Shown: positions 45,481 through 57,436 of the stretch, piece by piece
How the letters are laid out: each line of letters opens with the position of its first letter
Position numbering within the stretch: position 1 is the first letter of the stretch
Origin: Cryptomeria japonica
Lineage: Eukaryota; Streptophyta; Pinopsida; Cupressales; Cupressaceae
DNA: 64,000 nt
Assembly (NCBI RefSeq): GCF_030272615.1
Contig: NC_081411.1
Span: 154,057,971 to 154,121,970 of the forward strand
Reading direction: 5' to 3'
Notes under the pieces: generated by a model
The model's database searches: none
Told to the model about the DNA's origin: nothing
What the model saw: only the letters and a program-made list of their open reading frames with translations
Position numbers and translations under genes: made by a program

Positions 45481-45482
45481 AT

Positions 45483-47037
45483 TGTTGGAATCAAGGAACA
45501 CTGAGAGGGGGGGTGAATCAGTGTTCTACAATTTTTAACTTTATTAACTTGTTCTTTCAACCACTTAATATAAATGAATAAAAGAAATATGCGGAAACAC
45601 AAAGTAATCAACAAAAACACCATAACACCAAGATTTTATATGTGGAAAACCCAGTTAAGGGAAAAACCACAGTGGGGATGATACCAACAAGATAATTATA
45701 CTCTGTTAAAATTATTACAAGGGAATGCACATGCATTCAGGCACACTACCCAAAGCTCACTGCTCAATTTACAAAGCAAGGAGGGCTACAACCCTTGGGG
45801 AGACTCACTACCTTACAAACAATTACAAAGATCACAAAAGTGAAATTAAATAATGAGTAGCATCTACCAATGCCAAATTATAGTTCCAGTTAAGCTCATT
45901 ATACATACTGCACACACTTCAACTCATATTGCTCTGATCCATTGTTCTACAATATACCTGAGCACAAATCCTTCACTTGTGCATGTGAAATTGCGCACAA
46001 TCAAACACAAATACTTTTCACACACCCATTGATATCCAAAATGATCATATCCATCAATCTTATATATCCACAACATGAAATTAGATCTTCTACATGTCGG
46101 CTTCAAAAACACATAACATATAATGAAATGTGCATACATAGTCGGCTCAATCCAAACTCCAATGCATATCCGGACCAAGAAGAATTGTCCATACACTTCC
46201 TAGATGTCACCTAAACATCCTTGATCATAAGAATAATCACCAAAATTATTCCATCAATGTCGTACAATGATCAACTATACAAATTAGCCATATTACACTG
46301 TTTAACCCAGAAACCTACATACCAGATCTTCTAACTCACACGACAATCATCACCGGAGGCTAAGATTTTGGAATAAGGTATTCCAGACATCTAACTATCT
46401 TTCTCTAGCTCCACAACACAAAATATTCAACCGAAATGAAATACCAACCAAAATACTACATTATGTTGGATGCTCTATTCTAACTCACCGGACTTAACCA
46501 AATCTTCATTTTGACTTCTGGTAGGATCAAATCACACACTGTGGATGGAATAAATGAATTGGGTTGCCATCAATGACAACACCGGATGACCTGCACAGTG
46601 TCTCTTTCCAACACAAAGCACTCACAATTATGGGATTCACTATGCAATAAGCACAAATTTTGACTTGGTGAGATACACATATTCAAATTAGGTAGGTGAT
46701 TCTCAATATCACAATTCTACTTCAGGATATTGTTTCTCTCTTGGTTTTGGTCCAATTTGTTGGTTGAGCAATAATCAATATGCAATTCTCTTTCATCTAT
46801 AGAGGTTGAGTATCGAGAAGTTAATGCTACTACTAGGCTATTTGGATTTAGAACATTCTCACTAAGTTTGGTATTTATTTTCAGAATCCTATATTCATTA
46901 TTTTTTACAACCAAAGTTCCATACAAATCTCTTGCAATTTGGTCCATCATGAGAGGACCAAATACATTGAGATTCACATGTACTATAATTAGGAGTTGAT
47001 TTATCAATAGACCATTGATCTCAGGTACTATCCAACA
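45483..47037 (-). mobile_element. 5' LTR of the four-knuckle copia element
   Basis: The plus strand begins TGTTGGAATCAAGG, has the GAGAGGGGGGGTGAATCAG tract, and ends ACTATCCAACA at 47037, giving 1,555 bases. The right end is inferred from the TG/CA rule. Its length is close to the intact copia LTRs at 47803 and 54013. Confidence 0.65.
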
Positions 47038-47049
47038 TCATATTAGGTT

Positions 47050-47182
47050 ATAGGCATCTTCGTTGAACCCTTCATTGAGAACGAGTTCCTTCATTTTTGA
47101 GCTTTGTTGGGGGTGTGGCAGGTGTCCACTTTGGGGTGGCTTCTTAGTCCTCTTCTCTTTGTATATATTTTTTGGGGGTGTT
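47050..47182 (+). repeat. 133-bp direct repeat, left copy
   Basis: GGCATCTTCGTTGAACCC to TTTTTGGGGGTGTT is nearly identical to 56388-56520. Only a handful of differences are visible. Confidence 0.75.
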
Positions 47183-47183
47183 T

Positions 47184-47797
47184 TGTAATGTCCCCTTCAC
47201 ACTAGTGCGCAAACATTTGTGGAGTTTGGCCTATTATTCAACCCTCATAGGCCAAGGAGTTGATGAGAGGGTCACTTGAGCAGTTGCTTGCGGCTTCACA
47301 TTCTATTTTTATATGCTTTTTGGTGAGATAATGTGTTCTCACATATGATGTCACGTATGTCGCTAATTGCACTTTATATTATAGAGATATTTTAATATTT
47401 TCTAAAGTACAATTAAATATTGTTTTTAAGGTGCAATTAAATATTATTTTATAAAAGGGAATCTTCTCGAAGGGAGGCTGGTCCATGTGAGAAAAAGAAT
47501 AAATAGGGGGAGGAGTCTCTTTGTTTGGAATTGATTACTTGGCATCTATATTGTTTTATTCAGCTTGTGGAGCCTAAGGTTTCTGTAGTTGATCTACTTG
47601 TCTTTGGGAATGATAGCTCCCATAGATAGCATAACTAAGGGAGTAAACATCTCTTCAAGGGTTGCAGCTGAAGGTGATAATTCAATCATCTCATAGAGAT
47701 TAATTCGCTGGCCAAGGACCAAGTTCACTAGAGTGGGTTTAGCATAATTTTGAAGATAATTTTGGAGTTGGAAGTCTTCGATGATTTATGGTTCATA
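47184..47797 (+). other. LTR-like sequence interrupted by the copia element
   Basis: It starts TGTAATGTCCCCTTCACAC and has a TATA-like TTTATAAAAGGG at about 47450. It appears to continue after the copia element at 55542. No PBS or coding part was found, so the family is unknown. Confidence 0.4.
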
Positions 47798-47802
47798 AGT
47801 GC
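47798..47802. repeat. Target site duplication AGTGC, left
   Basis: AGTGC directly precedes the left LTR and recurs at 55537-55541. Confidence 0.9.
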
Positions 47803-49340
47803 TGATAGTTCTGATACTTAATGTAAGTATAGATCCAATAGACAACAAGATGAGAGGGGGGGGGGGTGAATCATACAAACTTAATCTTCCATATAAACAT
47901 CAGATTCAACCTCGGTAACATATACTTTAGTAATATAACCCAAAACTGTTAAACATGCAAACTCAAAAGCATATAAACATCATAAACCTCATAACACCAG
48001 ATTTAATGTGGAAACCCAAATAGGGAAAAACCACTGTGGGATTTTGGACCCACTAAGAAATATACTCTTCTAGAGTATGCTCAGTTAAAAGCAAATCATG
48101 TTAAAGATTACAAACACATTGCTAGATGTGACCCAGTTAAGGGATTTCCCTCAAATCTGTTAGGATCTTCACCTTGTTAGAAGTGACCTTGTTAAAGGAT
48201 TTCAAACACTCAACCAGAATGTCACCTTGCTAGAGGGTTTTACAAATAAGACTGTTAAGTCCACTCGGTTAAGAGATTTTCTGTCACTTTCACAAAATAA
48301 CAGTAATAAAAATCTATCTGCAACTTCACATCTAAAATGCTAAAGTAGATTCTTATTTGTTCAATACAATCTAGACATAGAACTAATCTTGTCCATCTGT
48401 TGGGCTTCTATACTCTGTTATTCAAATGGGTCTTCAAGCTTTTATGCTCGATAATCACTATGTAGCATCCCTGTGCATACACTTGCCCGCATACATTGTT
48501 TATCAACAGTTTCCTATTTATAAACAATTAGCTAACCGCTTAATCTCCTTGATCACATTTCCCATGATCAATCATAGCCATCAGATCTTCAAACTTGTCT
48601 AGGTTCAATGTATCTTTCGATCTGAAAATGTTTTACCCTGCCTAGGAACTTGCATATATTTCTTGGAACTTGTGCCAGGGTATTGCAGTTCAATCTGAGC
48701 TGTAGATCTTCATGCCGACTTTCCTTTGCCATAGATTCATTAACAAACTATATTTATGGCATACCAATCATTTAATCAGTTCCATCTCATCAGCTTCCTT
48801 CATTAAATAATGCATGTAACCATTTAATGCATTCTGCTATAGCTTGGTTACAACTTGGTAAATACTAAACTTCACTCGGTAGACATTCCGCCTTCATTAA
48901 CTGATAGCAATAACCTTAGGGTTTACCGACTAGGTTCCTTAGGGTTTACCGACTAGGTTATTTGCTTGATAACATAGTATAGTATTAACCTTACAATTTA
49001 CAACGTATGTATGATGTCAAAACAATCTAAACATCATGATCTCATCATTGTCTGACTCGGTAATAGTTGCCCATTGAATACCTTATTCATCCCCTTATTC
49101 ATCACATTCTTTCTGTGTCTTTTACCGACATCTTTATATTCTTCAAATCATACTTCTCAAGATATGGCAACATCATACTGAGTTAGAAAATCAATTTCTT
49201 GACATCAATGACAAAATAATAATATCAAGATAGTAAACATCCTTAATCAGTTATATGCATAATCATCAACAACCTTCTCAATATCCTTATTGAAATGTCA
49301 ACAATCTCCCATTGTCTGTTACAATGCTATATTGCCAACA
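47803..49340 (-). mobile_element. 3' LTR of the complete copia element
   Basis: The plus strand starts TGATAGTTCTGATAC and ends ATATTGCCAACA. It is collinear with the right LTR, with scattered substitutions and short indels. Confidence 0.92.
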
Positions 49341-49354
49341 ATCTCCCCCTTTGG
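49341..49354 (-). other. Polypurine tract, complete copia element
   Basis: The minus-strand sequence CCAAAGGGGGAGAT directly precedes the 3' LTR. Confidence 0.85.
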
Positions 49355-49764
49355 CATTGATGGCAAAACCAATTGATTTGACCTTAAAAGATTTAGATTG
49401 CTGTGATTCTGAAATGCTGAAATGCTCTCCCCCATACATTAGACTTCTCCTCTTTTCTCAGTCTTCTTTCCAATCTGTAGTCTTCTCAGTTTTCTCCCCC
49501 TTAAATTAGTCTTCTCCCCCTTTGACAACAATGCCAAAAAGTAAAGAACTAAAACATATTTTCTTCCTGTATGAAATGATTTACTACTGTTGTATATCAA
49601 TGCATTCTCGGTCATAGCATTTTGTCTTTAATTCCTGTTCCCTATATTGTTTTCTGGAATATTTCCTGTACACATTTAGAAAACATCCTAAAGTGTGTAA
49701 TGCAGCATCAACTCCTAAAATATATTCGATAGAGTCATCGGATTGATGTTTTCACCGAACTCAG

Positions 49765-51320
49765 TCAGTGAGTAGAAGATAGGGGTAGGACCCCTAACTT
49801 ACTGTTGAGATATTCAAAAGTGTCCCTTGGTAGTGGCTTGGTGAAGATATCTGCTATTTGTTCCTTTGTGCTAACATACTCCAACACCACTTTCTTCTCT
49901 TGAGCTTCTTCTCTAAGATAATGATATTTGATAGAGATGTGATTTGTCTTAGAGTGCATAACAAGATTCTTTGAAATGTTAATGGCACTAGTATTGTCAC
50001 AGAATATAGTTACTGGCTCAATAACTTTCTTATTTATACCTTCCAACAGTTGTTTGATCCATGCAATGTTGGTACAATTCAATGCTGCAGCAATGTATTC
50101 AGCTTCTGTTGTTGACTATGAAACACATCCTTGTTTCTTGCTAAGGCAACTCACTAGTCTTTCTCCTAAAAAGAAAGCTCCTCCACTTGTGCTTTTTCTG
50201 TCATCAATGTTGCCTGCCCAATCAGCATCAGTATAAACTTTTAAATCAAAATCATTTCCTTTCTAATATACTAAGCCATAATCCTCAGTGCCTTTCAAGT
50301 ATCTAAAAATTCTTTTGATTGCTGTCATGTGTGTTTCCTTAGGATCTGCAGAGAATCTTGCAACTATACCTACTACATGTGCTATGTCTGGTCTGTTGTG
50401 AACAACATATTGAAGTTTTCCAATCATGGATCGGTAAAGTGTCTCATCAACAAATGCAGATTCATCATTCTTTGATAATTTACAATTGGTAGTCATAGGA
50501 GTACTAATTGGTTTTGAATCCTCCATTCCAAATATCTTCAAGATTTCCTTTATGTACTTGGATTGAGTAATGAAAATCTCATTTTTCATTTGCAGTATCT
50601 GTAAACCTATAAAATACTTTATCTCACCAATTAATGACATCTCAAATTCTTTGCTCATTTCATTTCCAAAGTTCTTGCATAAAGAGTCATTTCCACAAAA
50701 TATAATATCATCAACAAATATGGCTGAGATCACTATTCCATTTTCATCATTCTTCATGTACATATTGTTGTTCTCACTTGTCCTTATAAAACTCATCTTA
50801 ATCAAATAAGACTGCAATCTTTCATACCATGCTCTAGGTGCTTGTTTCAAACCATATAAAGCTTTGTTCAATTTACATACCTGATCTTTATTATTGTCTT
50901 CAACGAATCCTTCAGGTTGTTCAATAAAAAATTCTTCTTCTAATATTCCATTCAAAAATGCAAATTTGACATCCATTTGATATACCTTGAAGTTTTTGAA
51001 AGCGGCATATGCCAACAATGTTCTTACTCCTTCAAGTCTAGCAACATGTGCAAAAGTTTCACCATAATCAATTCCTTCTCTTGAGCATAACCTTTACAAA
51101 CTAGTCTTGCTTTGTTTCGAATGACCTCTCCTTTTTCTTTTAGCTTGTTTCTGAAAATCCACTTTGTACCGATTACATTTTTGTCCTTCGGTCTTGGGAT
51201 TAGTGTCCATGTGTCATTCTTCTTGATTTGATCAATCTCTTCTGTCATAGCATTTATCCAATCTTCACTGTTAAAAGCTTCTTTCACTATTCTTGGTTCA
51301 AATTCAAATATCAAACATGT
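49765..51320 (-). pseudogene. Copia reverse transcriptase and RNase H
   Basis: RT begins near WINAMTEEIDQIKKNDTW, with GTKWIFRNKLKEKGEV, then after the frame change FLNGILEEEFFIEQPEGF, YGLKQAPRAWYERL and the catalytic AIFVDDIIFCGND. RNase H has YTDADWAGN, TEAEYIAAAL and FCDNTSAINISKN, so its acidic residues are present. The end reads LGVLPLSSTH then stop at 49765. Lesions: a one-base deletion near 51085, a TAG after DYGLVY and a TAG before STTEAEY. These enzymes would act in the particle. Confidence 0.88.
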
Positions 51321-52505
51321 GTTCTGTCTCAGTTTGTTCCTTGTCATCACTGGATCATCCTTATCTCCTATAATCTGACTTGGTGCATGATGTCTTCTAA
51401 CATACTTGGCTAATATAGGTTCGGTAGGCTTTGTATGATCTTCTTCATCACTCGGTAACTGGATATTCTCTTCATTTTCTTCAACAGTCTTCTCGATAAG
51501 ACTTCTCGGTTGAACATAGACAAATTCATCATAGTCTTCTGGTTCCTTGGAATTTCCTTCATCATTTCTTTCTGCAAATTCATCAATTTTCACATTTGCA
51601 CTTTCTACTATTTTGTTAGATGATTTGATCAGACATTTAAATGCTTTGCTTCTAGAAGAATAACCTAGAAATGTTCCTTCTTCACTTTTCTGATCAAACT
51701 TGTTGTTTCTATCATCTTTGTGAATATAGCATCTACTTCCAAAGATTTTAAAATAACTTACATTAGGTTTCTTATCATACCAGATTTCATATGGTGTCTT
51801 CAAAGTAACTTTCTTCAATTGTACTCGGTTTAGGGTGTAAACTGTTGTGCTTATTGCTTCTCTCCAAAATGTTTGTGGCACCTTCTTTACAATCATCAGT
51901 GTTCTAGCACAATCCACAATAGATCTATTTCTTCTCTCAGCTATTCGATTCTGCTGTGGAGTTCTCGGTGTAGAGACTTGTCTTTTAATACCATGATCAT
52001 TGCAGAATAAGTTGAATTCATCAGATGTGAACTCTCCTCCTCTATCTGATCTAAGACATTTCAGTTGTCTTCCTGTTTCATTTTCAACTCTTGCCTTGTA
52101 CCATTTAAACATTTGAAAAGCTTATGATTTATCTTTTAAAAACATTACTGACATCATCCTTGAATAGTCATCCACAAACAATATGAAATATTTATCACCA
52201 TAATAACTTTGAACTTTCATAGGACCACAAAGATCAGTGTGCGCTAGATCTAAAATTCCCTTAAAAGTGTAAGACTTACTTGTAAAGCTTGATCTTGTCA
52301 TCTTACCCATCTAGCATCCTCGGCACATAGCATTCTTAGGTTTTTCAAGACTCAGTAGACCTCTTACTCAGTGCTTCTTGCTTATTTTGATCAGATTATC
52401 AAAATTTACATGACAAAACCTTTTATGCCATAACCAGGTATCATCTATCTTTGCATACAAACACTTGTTACAAGTTGAGTCAAGGTGAAATGTGTTACCT
52501 TTTGT
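51320..52505 (-). pseudogene. Copia integrase
   Basis: The HHCC region reads HKRFCHVNF and later CRGC, followed by a TAG before MGKMTRSSF. The core has Asp in LDLAHTDLCGPM, Asp in LFVDDYSRMM and Glu in TPQQNRIAERRNRSI, so the DDE residues are visible. A C-terminal GKKPNVSYFKIFG-like segment (KPNVSYFKIFGSRCYIHK) is typical of copia. Stops near 52313 and 52116. Confidence 0.85.
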
Positions 52506-53021
52506 TTATGTCCCAGTAGCAGCTAACTTTCCATTCTTGTCATGAACTTTGACAATTCCTTTCTGAAATTCTATTCGGTAACCTGTGTTGTTTAGTTGTG
52601 CTACACTCAACAAATTGTATTTCAAACCTTCAACCCAATAAACATCATTACATCTTGCATTGTCAAGAAGTGTTATAGATCCTTTACCTTTCACCAGACA
52701 TGGTGCATCATTACCAAATCTAACATAGCCTCCATCATAATCTTTTAATATAACAAACTTGTGTTTATCTCCTGTCATATGATGTGAGCATCCACTATCT
52801 ATGATCCAAGAATCATTAGTGTTTATGTGAGATATTAAGGCTTTTTCTTCATACCTTTCTTCATCTGATCCATCTTTGATAGCCACATAAACTACTTCCT
52901 CTGTATCAGTTTCATCTGATTTATCATCATTAGATTCCTCATCAGCTATTAAACATGTCTTTCTATCTCTTCTTCTGAAGTCTCGGTGTCCTCTGTAATG
53001 ATTATATTTCTGTCTGTCATC
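52506..53021 (-). pseudogene. Copia aspartic protease
   Basis: The active site SWIIDSGCSHHMTGD lies at about 52815-52770, with the D-S-G triplet intact. It is preceded by an acidic linker (DDKSDETDTEE) and followed by YDGGYVRFGND and LLSVAQLN, typical for copia proteases. It is in the same frame as Gag. Confidence 0.85.
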
Positions 53022-53948
53022 TCAGTAATCTCTCTTTTCAGTAGAATCTTTGTTAGGACAGTTAGAAGCTATATGTCCTATCTTATCACGATTGAAACAT
53101 TTCAAAGGTAGTTTTCCTTTATACTTACCTTTGCCTCTCGGTAACCTTCTGGCTAATAGTGCTTCAAACTCTTCTTGCTTTCTGATTTTCTCATATAGTT
53201 TGTGTACTTCTTCCATGTTCTTACAAAATCTTTCACTTGCTCCACTATGATCTCCTTCAGAGTACTTATACTTTCTTTCATTGAAATCATTAGATTCATC
53301 AAGATGAAAAGAACTAAATGCAGATTCAACTTTGTTTACCGAAGATCCACTATTATCAAAGTTACTTAACTCAAATGCATGTAGCTTACCAATAGTAGCA
53401 TCTAAAGAAACTGTCATATTAGGTACAAACCTCAATTCATTGACTATAGAGACTCGGATTGCATAAGCTGGTAGAAGGGTTCTCAACAACTTACTTGTTA
53501 TATCCTTTTCTTCAATAGTTCCACCTGCTCCTTTGATTTGATTGACAATCTCCTTTAGTCTTGTACTATACTGAGTTATGTTCTCACCTTCATTCATCCT
53601 CATAGATTCAAGTTGTCCTCTTAGACTATCTACTTTTGCTCTTTGAACATGTTCATCTCCTCCATATACTGATATGAGCTTATCCCACATTGCCTTTGCA
53701 TCATTGCAGCCTTCTAGATCATTAAACTCTGAATCGGTCAATGCAGATCTTATTTCAATCATTGCTTGAATATGTTCTTGCTTTGCCTTTATCTCTTCCA
53801 TAGTCAATGGATAGGTGCTCGGTGTAACAAAATCATTCTCCAGATAGTATACAACATATTCTCCAACTCCTGATAGATGCAACTTCATCCTTTTCTGCCA
53901 TGTAGAGAAACTTGACTTGTTCAGCTTCAGTGCATCCCTCTTATACAT
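53022..53948 (-). pseudogene. gag: Copia Gag (UBN2 type)
   Basis: The Gag region reads WQKRMKLHLSG, then RSALTDSEFNDLEGCNDAKA and LRTLLPAYAIRVSIVNEL. A single zinc knuckle near 53100-53055 reads CFNRDKIGHIASNC; the second cysteine is Arg, so zinc binding is likely lost. The frame continues in the same phase into protease, apart from one stop at about 53022. Confidence 0.85.
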
Positions 53949-53998
53949 CTTTGGATCTTTAACTCAAGTGCCTTTAAACTTTTCTTCCAGAGTCCAAA

Positions 53999-54010
53999 GC
54001 TCTGATACCA
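53999..54010 (-). other. Primer binding site, complete copia element
   Basis: TGGTATCAGAGC on the minus strand, two bases from the 5' LTR end, is complementary to initiator tRNA-Met. Confidence 0.9.
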
Positions 54011-54012
54011 AT

Positions 54013-55536
54013 TGATAGTTTTGATACTTAATGTAAGTACAGATCCAATAGCTTACAAGATGAGAGGGGGGGGGTGAATCATACAAACTTAATCTTCCAT
54101 AAAAACATTAGATTCAACCTCGATAACATATACTCTAGTAATATAACCCAAAACTGTTAAACATGCAAACTCAAAAGCATATAAACATCATAAACCTCAT
54201 AACACCAGATTTAGCATGGAAACCCAAATAGGGAAAAACCACTGTGGGATTTCGGACCCACTAAGAAATATACTCTTCTAGAGTATGCTTGGTTAAAAGC
54301 AAATCATGTTAAAGATTACAAACACATTGCTATATGTGACCCGGTTAAGGGATTTCCCTCAGATCTGTTAGGATCTTCACCTTGTTAGAAGTGACCTTGT
54401 TAAAGGATTTCAACACTCAATCAGAATGTCACCTTGCTAGAGGGTTTTACAAATAAGACTGTTAAGTCCACTTGGTTAAGAGATTTTTTGTCACTTTCAC
54501 AAAATAACAATAATAAAAATCTATCTGCAACTTCACATCTAAAATGCTAAAGCAGATTCTTATTTGTTCAATACAATCTAGACATAGAACTAATCTTGTC
54601 CATTTGTTGGGCTTCTATACTCTGTTATTCAAATGGGTCTTCAAGCTTCTATGCTTGGTAATCACTATGTAGCATCCCTGTGCATACACTTGCCCGCATA
54701 CATTGTTTATCAACAGTTTCCTATTTATAAACAATTAGCTAACCGCTTAATCTCCTTGATCACATTTCCCATGATCAATCATAGCCATCAGATCTTCAAA
54801 CTTGTCTAGGTTCAATGCATCTTTCGATCTGAAAACGTTTTACCCTGCCTAGGAACTTGCATATATTTCTTGGAACTTGTGCAAGGGTATTGCGGTTCAA
54901 TCCGCGTTGTAGATCTTCATGCCGACTTTCCTTTGCCATGGATTCATTAACAAACTATATTTATGGCATACCAATCATTTAATCAGTTCCAGCTCATCAG
55001 CTTCCTTCATTAAATAACGCATGTAACCATTTAATGCATTATGTTATAGCTCAGTTACAAATCGGTAAATATTAAACTTCACTCGGTAGACATTCTGCCT
55101 TCATTAACCGATTGCGATAACCTTAGGGTTTACTAACTAGGTTCCTTAGGGTTTACCAACTAGGTTATTTGCTTGATAACATAGTATAGTATTAACCTTA
55201 CAATTTACAACATATGTACAATCTAAACATCATGATCTCATCATTGTCTGACTCGGTAATAGTTGCCCATTGAATACCTTATTCATCCCCTTATTCATCA
55301 TATTCTTTCTGTGTCTTTTATCGACATCTTTATATTCTTCAAATCATACTTCTCAAGATATGGCAACATCATACTGATTTAGAATATTAATTTCTTGACA
55401 TCAATGACAAAATAATAATATCAAGACAGTAAACATCCTTAATCAGTTATATCCATAATCATCAACAACCTTCTCAATATCCTTATTTAAATGTCAACAA
55501 TCTCCCATTGTCTATTATAATGCTATATTGCCAACA
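54013..55536 (-). mobile_element. 5' LTR of the complete copia element
   Basis: The plus strand starts TGATAGTTTTGATAC and ends ATATTGCCAACA, 1,524 bases. It carries the same G tract near its left end as the other copia LTRs in the window. Confidence 0.92.
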
Positions 55537-55541
55537 AGTGC
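55537..55541. repeat. Target site duplication AGTGC, right
   Basis: Identical to 47798-47802. Confidence 0.9.
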
Positions 55542-56387
55542 TTATTACACCTGCTAGCACTCTGAGATATATCTTAGTCATTGTTTCAGACCTACCACGA
55601 CTGAGGGAGGGCCACAATTTTGTTCATTTAAGCCCATACTTGCATCGATTCCTCTCTCCAATTACAACGCTCTTATCCTAAAGGGAGATCGATGCTTTTT
55701 GATATCTGACAGAGGACCCAACAGCTGTACATTATTTTCCACGACCTGAAGTGAACCAGAAGAAGGGCGATTTGGAAAAGAGCACAATTTGGGGATTTGG
55801 AAGGACACGATCCCTAGCTATTTCTTGCTTCTTCACTTTCAGCATCAGGCAATCTTCTTACTATGTTTTTTATGTAATTTAGGGCATAGATTTAATATCA
55901 GCTATAGGGGAAATCATTGTTGCAATTGTCTATACTCAAACCGATCAGACCTATCTATGCTATTGAAATATGAATACTCAAGGCATCTTTATGTACCATT
56001 ATGTTTGGTGAATGCATACAATAAAGGAGAAATAGGTTCCAAGGCATTTTGATGATATGTCTCTAATAATAGTAGTTTGCACACCAGATGTTTGTGAAAA
56101 TGTCTCTTGGTTGTAGGTGCACATTTTTCATTTAAAATTTATATATATGCATTGGAAAAGTCAAACGAGTCAATAATTCATTAGTTTAGATATCATAGAA
56201 ATCAATTTCAAAGCATTTCTTATGACTCGGTATCAATAACATGCAAAGTTATGCAAAGTCTTTCTAGGTATCAATAATACACAAGGTTATCAAATTGAAA
56301 CATCAGGCTAGCAAGCTAAACGTTTGTATGTGATAATATTCCTTGAGCCAAAACATCAAGAATTTACATTAGACCAAACAAAGGATA
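55542..56387. other. Continuation of the LTR-like host sequence, noncoding
   Basis: I see no domain-bearing ORF. It is the right half of the DNA into which the copia element inserted. Confidence 0.4.
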
Positions 56388-56520
56388 TTGGCATCTTCAT
56401 TGAACCCTTCATTGAGAGTGAGTTCCTTCATTTTTGAGCTTTGTTGGGGGGTGTGGCAGGTGTCCACTTTGGGGTGGCTTCTTAGTCCTCTTCTCTTTGT
56501 ATATATTTTTTTGGGGTGTT
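56388..56520 (+). repeat. 133-bp direct repeat, right copy
   Basis: Nearly identical to 47050-47182. Here it is followed by 130 bases, a purine tract and an LTR start, so it may be the 3' end of a plus-strand element's internal region. Confidence 0.7.
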
Positions 56521-56640
56521 CTCTCTTTATATCTCAGGGAGGCTTCTTCTCCTTGGGGGATGGGGATTATTTGTACATGGGTACCTATTATGGCCTCACT
56601 TGTTAGGACCCATTGTCTTTTCACCCACCTAATTTGTGCT

Positions 56641-57103
56641 TAAGGGGCGATGTTAGTGTAGGTTTTTATTTCTTAGTTGTTTATTTATTTTCCTATTCCT
56701 ATATTTTTTCCTACACTTTTAATTAAGCTTGCTTAGGATTAATTGAATATTAGGTGAGTGGTTGCAAAGTATCAACATCTTCCATGGGAGTTACACTTGC
56801 CCTTTTTAGGCTATTGTGGTGGTCTCTTCCCATTGGTCGTATTTTCCACCTTTCCCCTCTCTTATTTTCTATATAAACTCACTCCTAGCTAATCTTTGTA
56901 TTCCATTCTATTGCATTGTAATTGCATTCAACAAATTTTGCTCTTGCATTCTCCTAATGCTATTTTTCTTCTTTAGCATTTGAAGTTCTCTCTTGGAGGC
57001 TAACTGTGTTGTTATTTTGATCTTGTATCATTTACATTCACAATTTTATTTCTATTCATTTGCACTAGTTATTTTGGGTTATTCATTTTTTCAAATTCTA
57101 TAG
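56641..57103 (+). mobile_element. LTR with PPT, plus orientation
   Basis: TAAGGGGCGA at 56641-56650 looks like a PPT, directly followed by TGTTAGTGTAGG at 56651. Inside, an inverted CCAAT box (CATTGGTCG at 56831) and a TATA box (TCTATATAAACTC at 56869) form a plausible LTR promoter. The 3' end is not fixed; another LTR-like start (TGTCGTAAATTG) begins at 57104. Confidence 0.55.
56870..56877 (+). promoter_or_regulatory. LTR TATA box
   Basis: TATATAAA about 220 bases into the LTR, with an upstream ATTGG box at 56832. Confidence 0.5.
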
Positions 57104-57436
57104 TGTCGTAAATTGTACACCCTTAATTGGGTGGTACAATTCCACACTTAGGTTAACACTCGCCTTAGTGTGTTGCATCTTGCATTTTAAATTCACTTTA
57201 AGCATTTAATTAATTAATTTAATTAAATCTAAAGTCCTCTTTTATCACTCTCCATATCATAAAATTGGGCCCTTAATCTTAAGTGTGCCCCTTTTTATTT
57301 TATTCTTTCAATTAATCATTTCATTATAAGCCCTAATTAGGTCCTATTTCAATATTCAAGGCCTGATTTTGTATATCTAAACATCTTAAATCATCGCACC
57401 CACTTGTGGATCACCTTACAATCACAATACCTTGCA

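Larger units (their letters stand above)
47803..55536 (-). mobile_element. Structurally complete Ty1/copia retrotransposon
   Basis: Two LTRs (47803-49340 and 54013-55536), PBS, PPT, perfect AGTGC duplications and the order Gag, protease, integrase, RT, RNase H on the minus strand define a full copia element of 7.7 kb. Integrase before RT is the copia order. One frame covers Gag to the middle of RT, with a one-base deletion near 51085 and a few stops. It looks like one of the younger insertions in the window. Confidence 0.92.

Noticed and set aside
45924-46214. Two overlapping 90-codon ORFs on opposite strands
   Set aside because: Both lie inside a copia LTR and have no recognisable motif.
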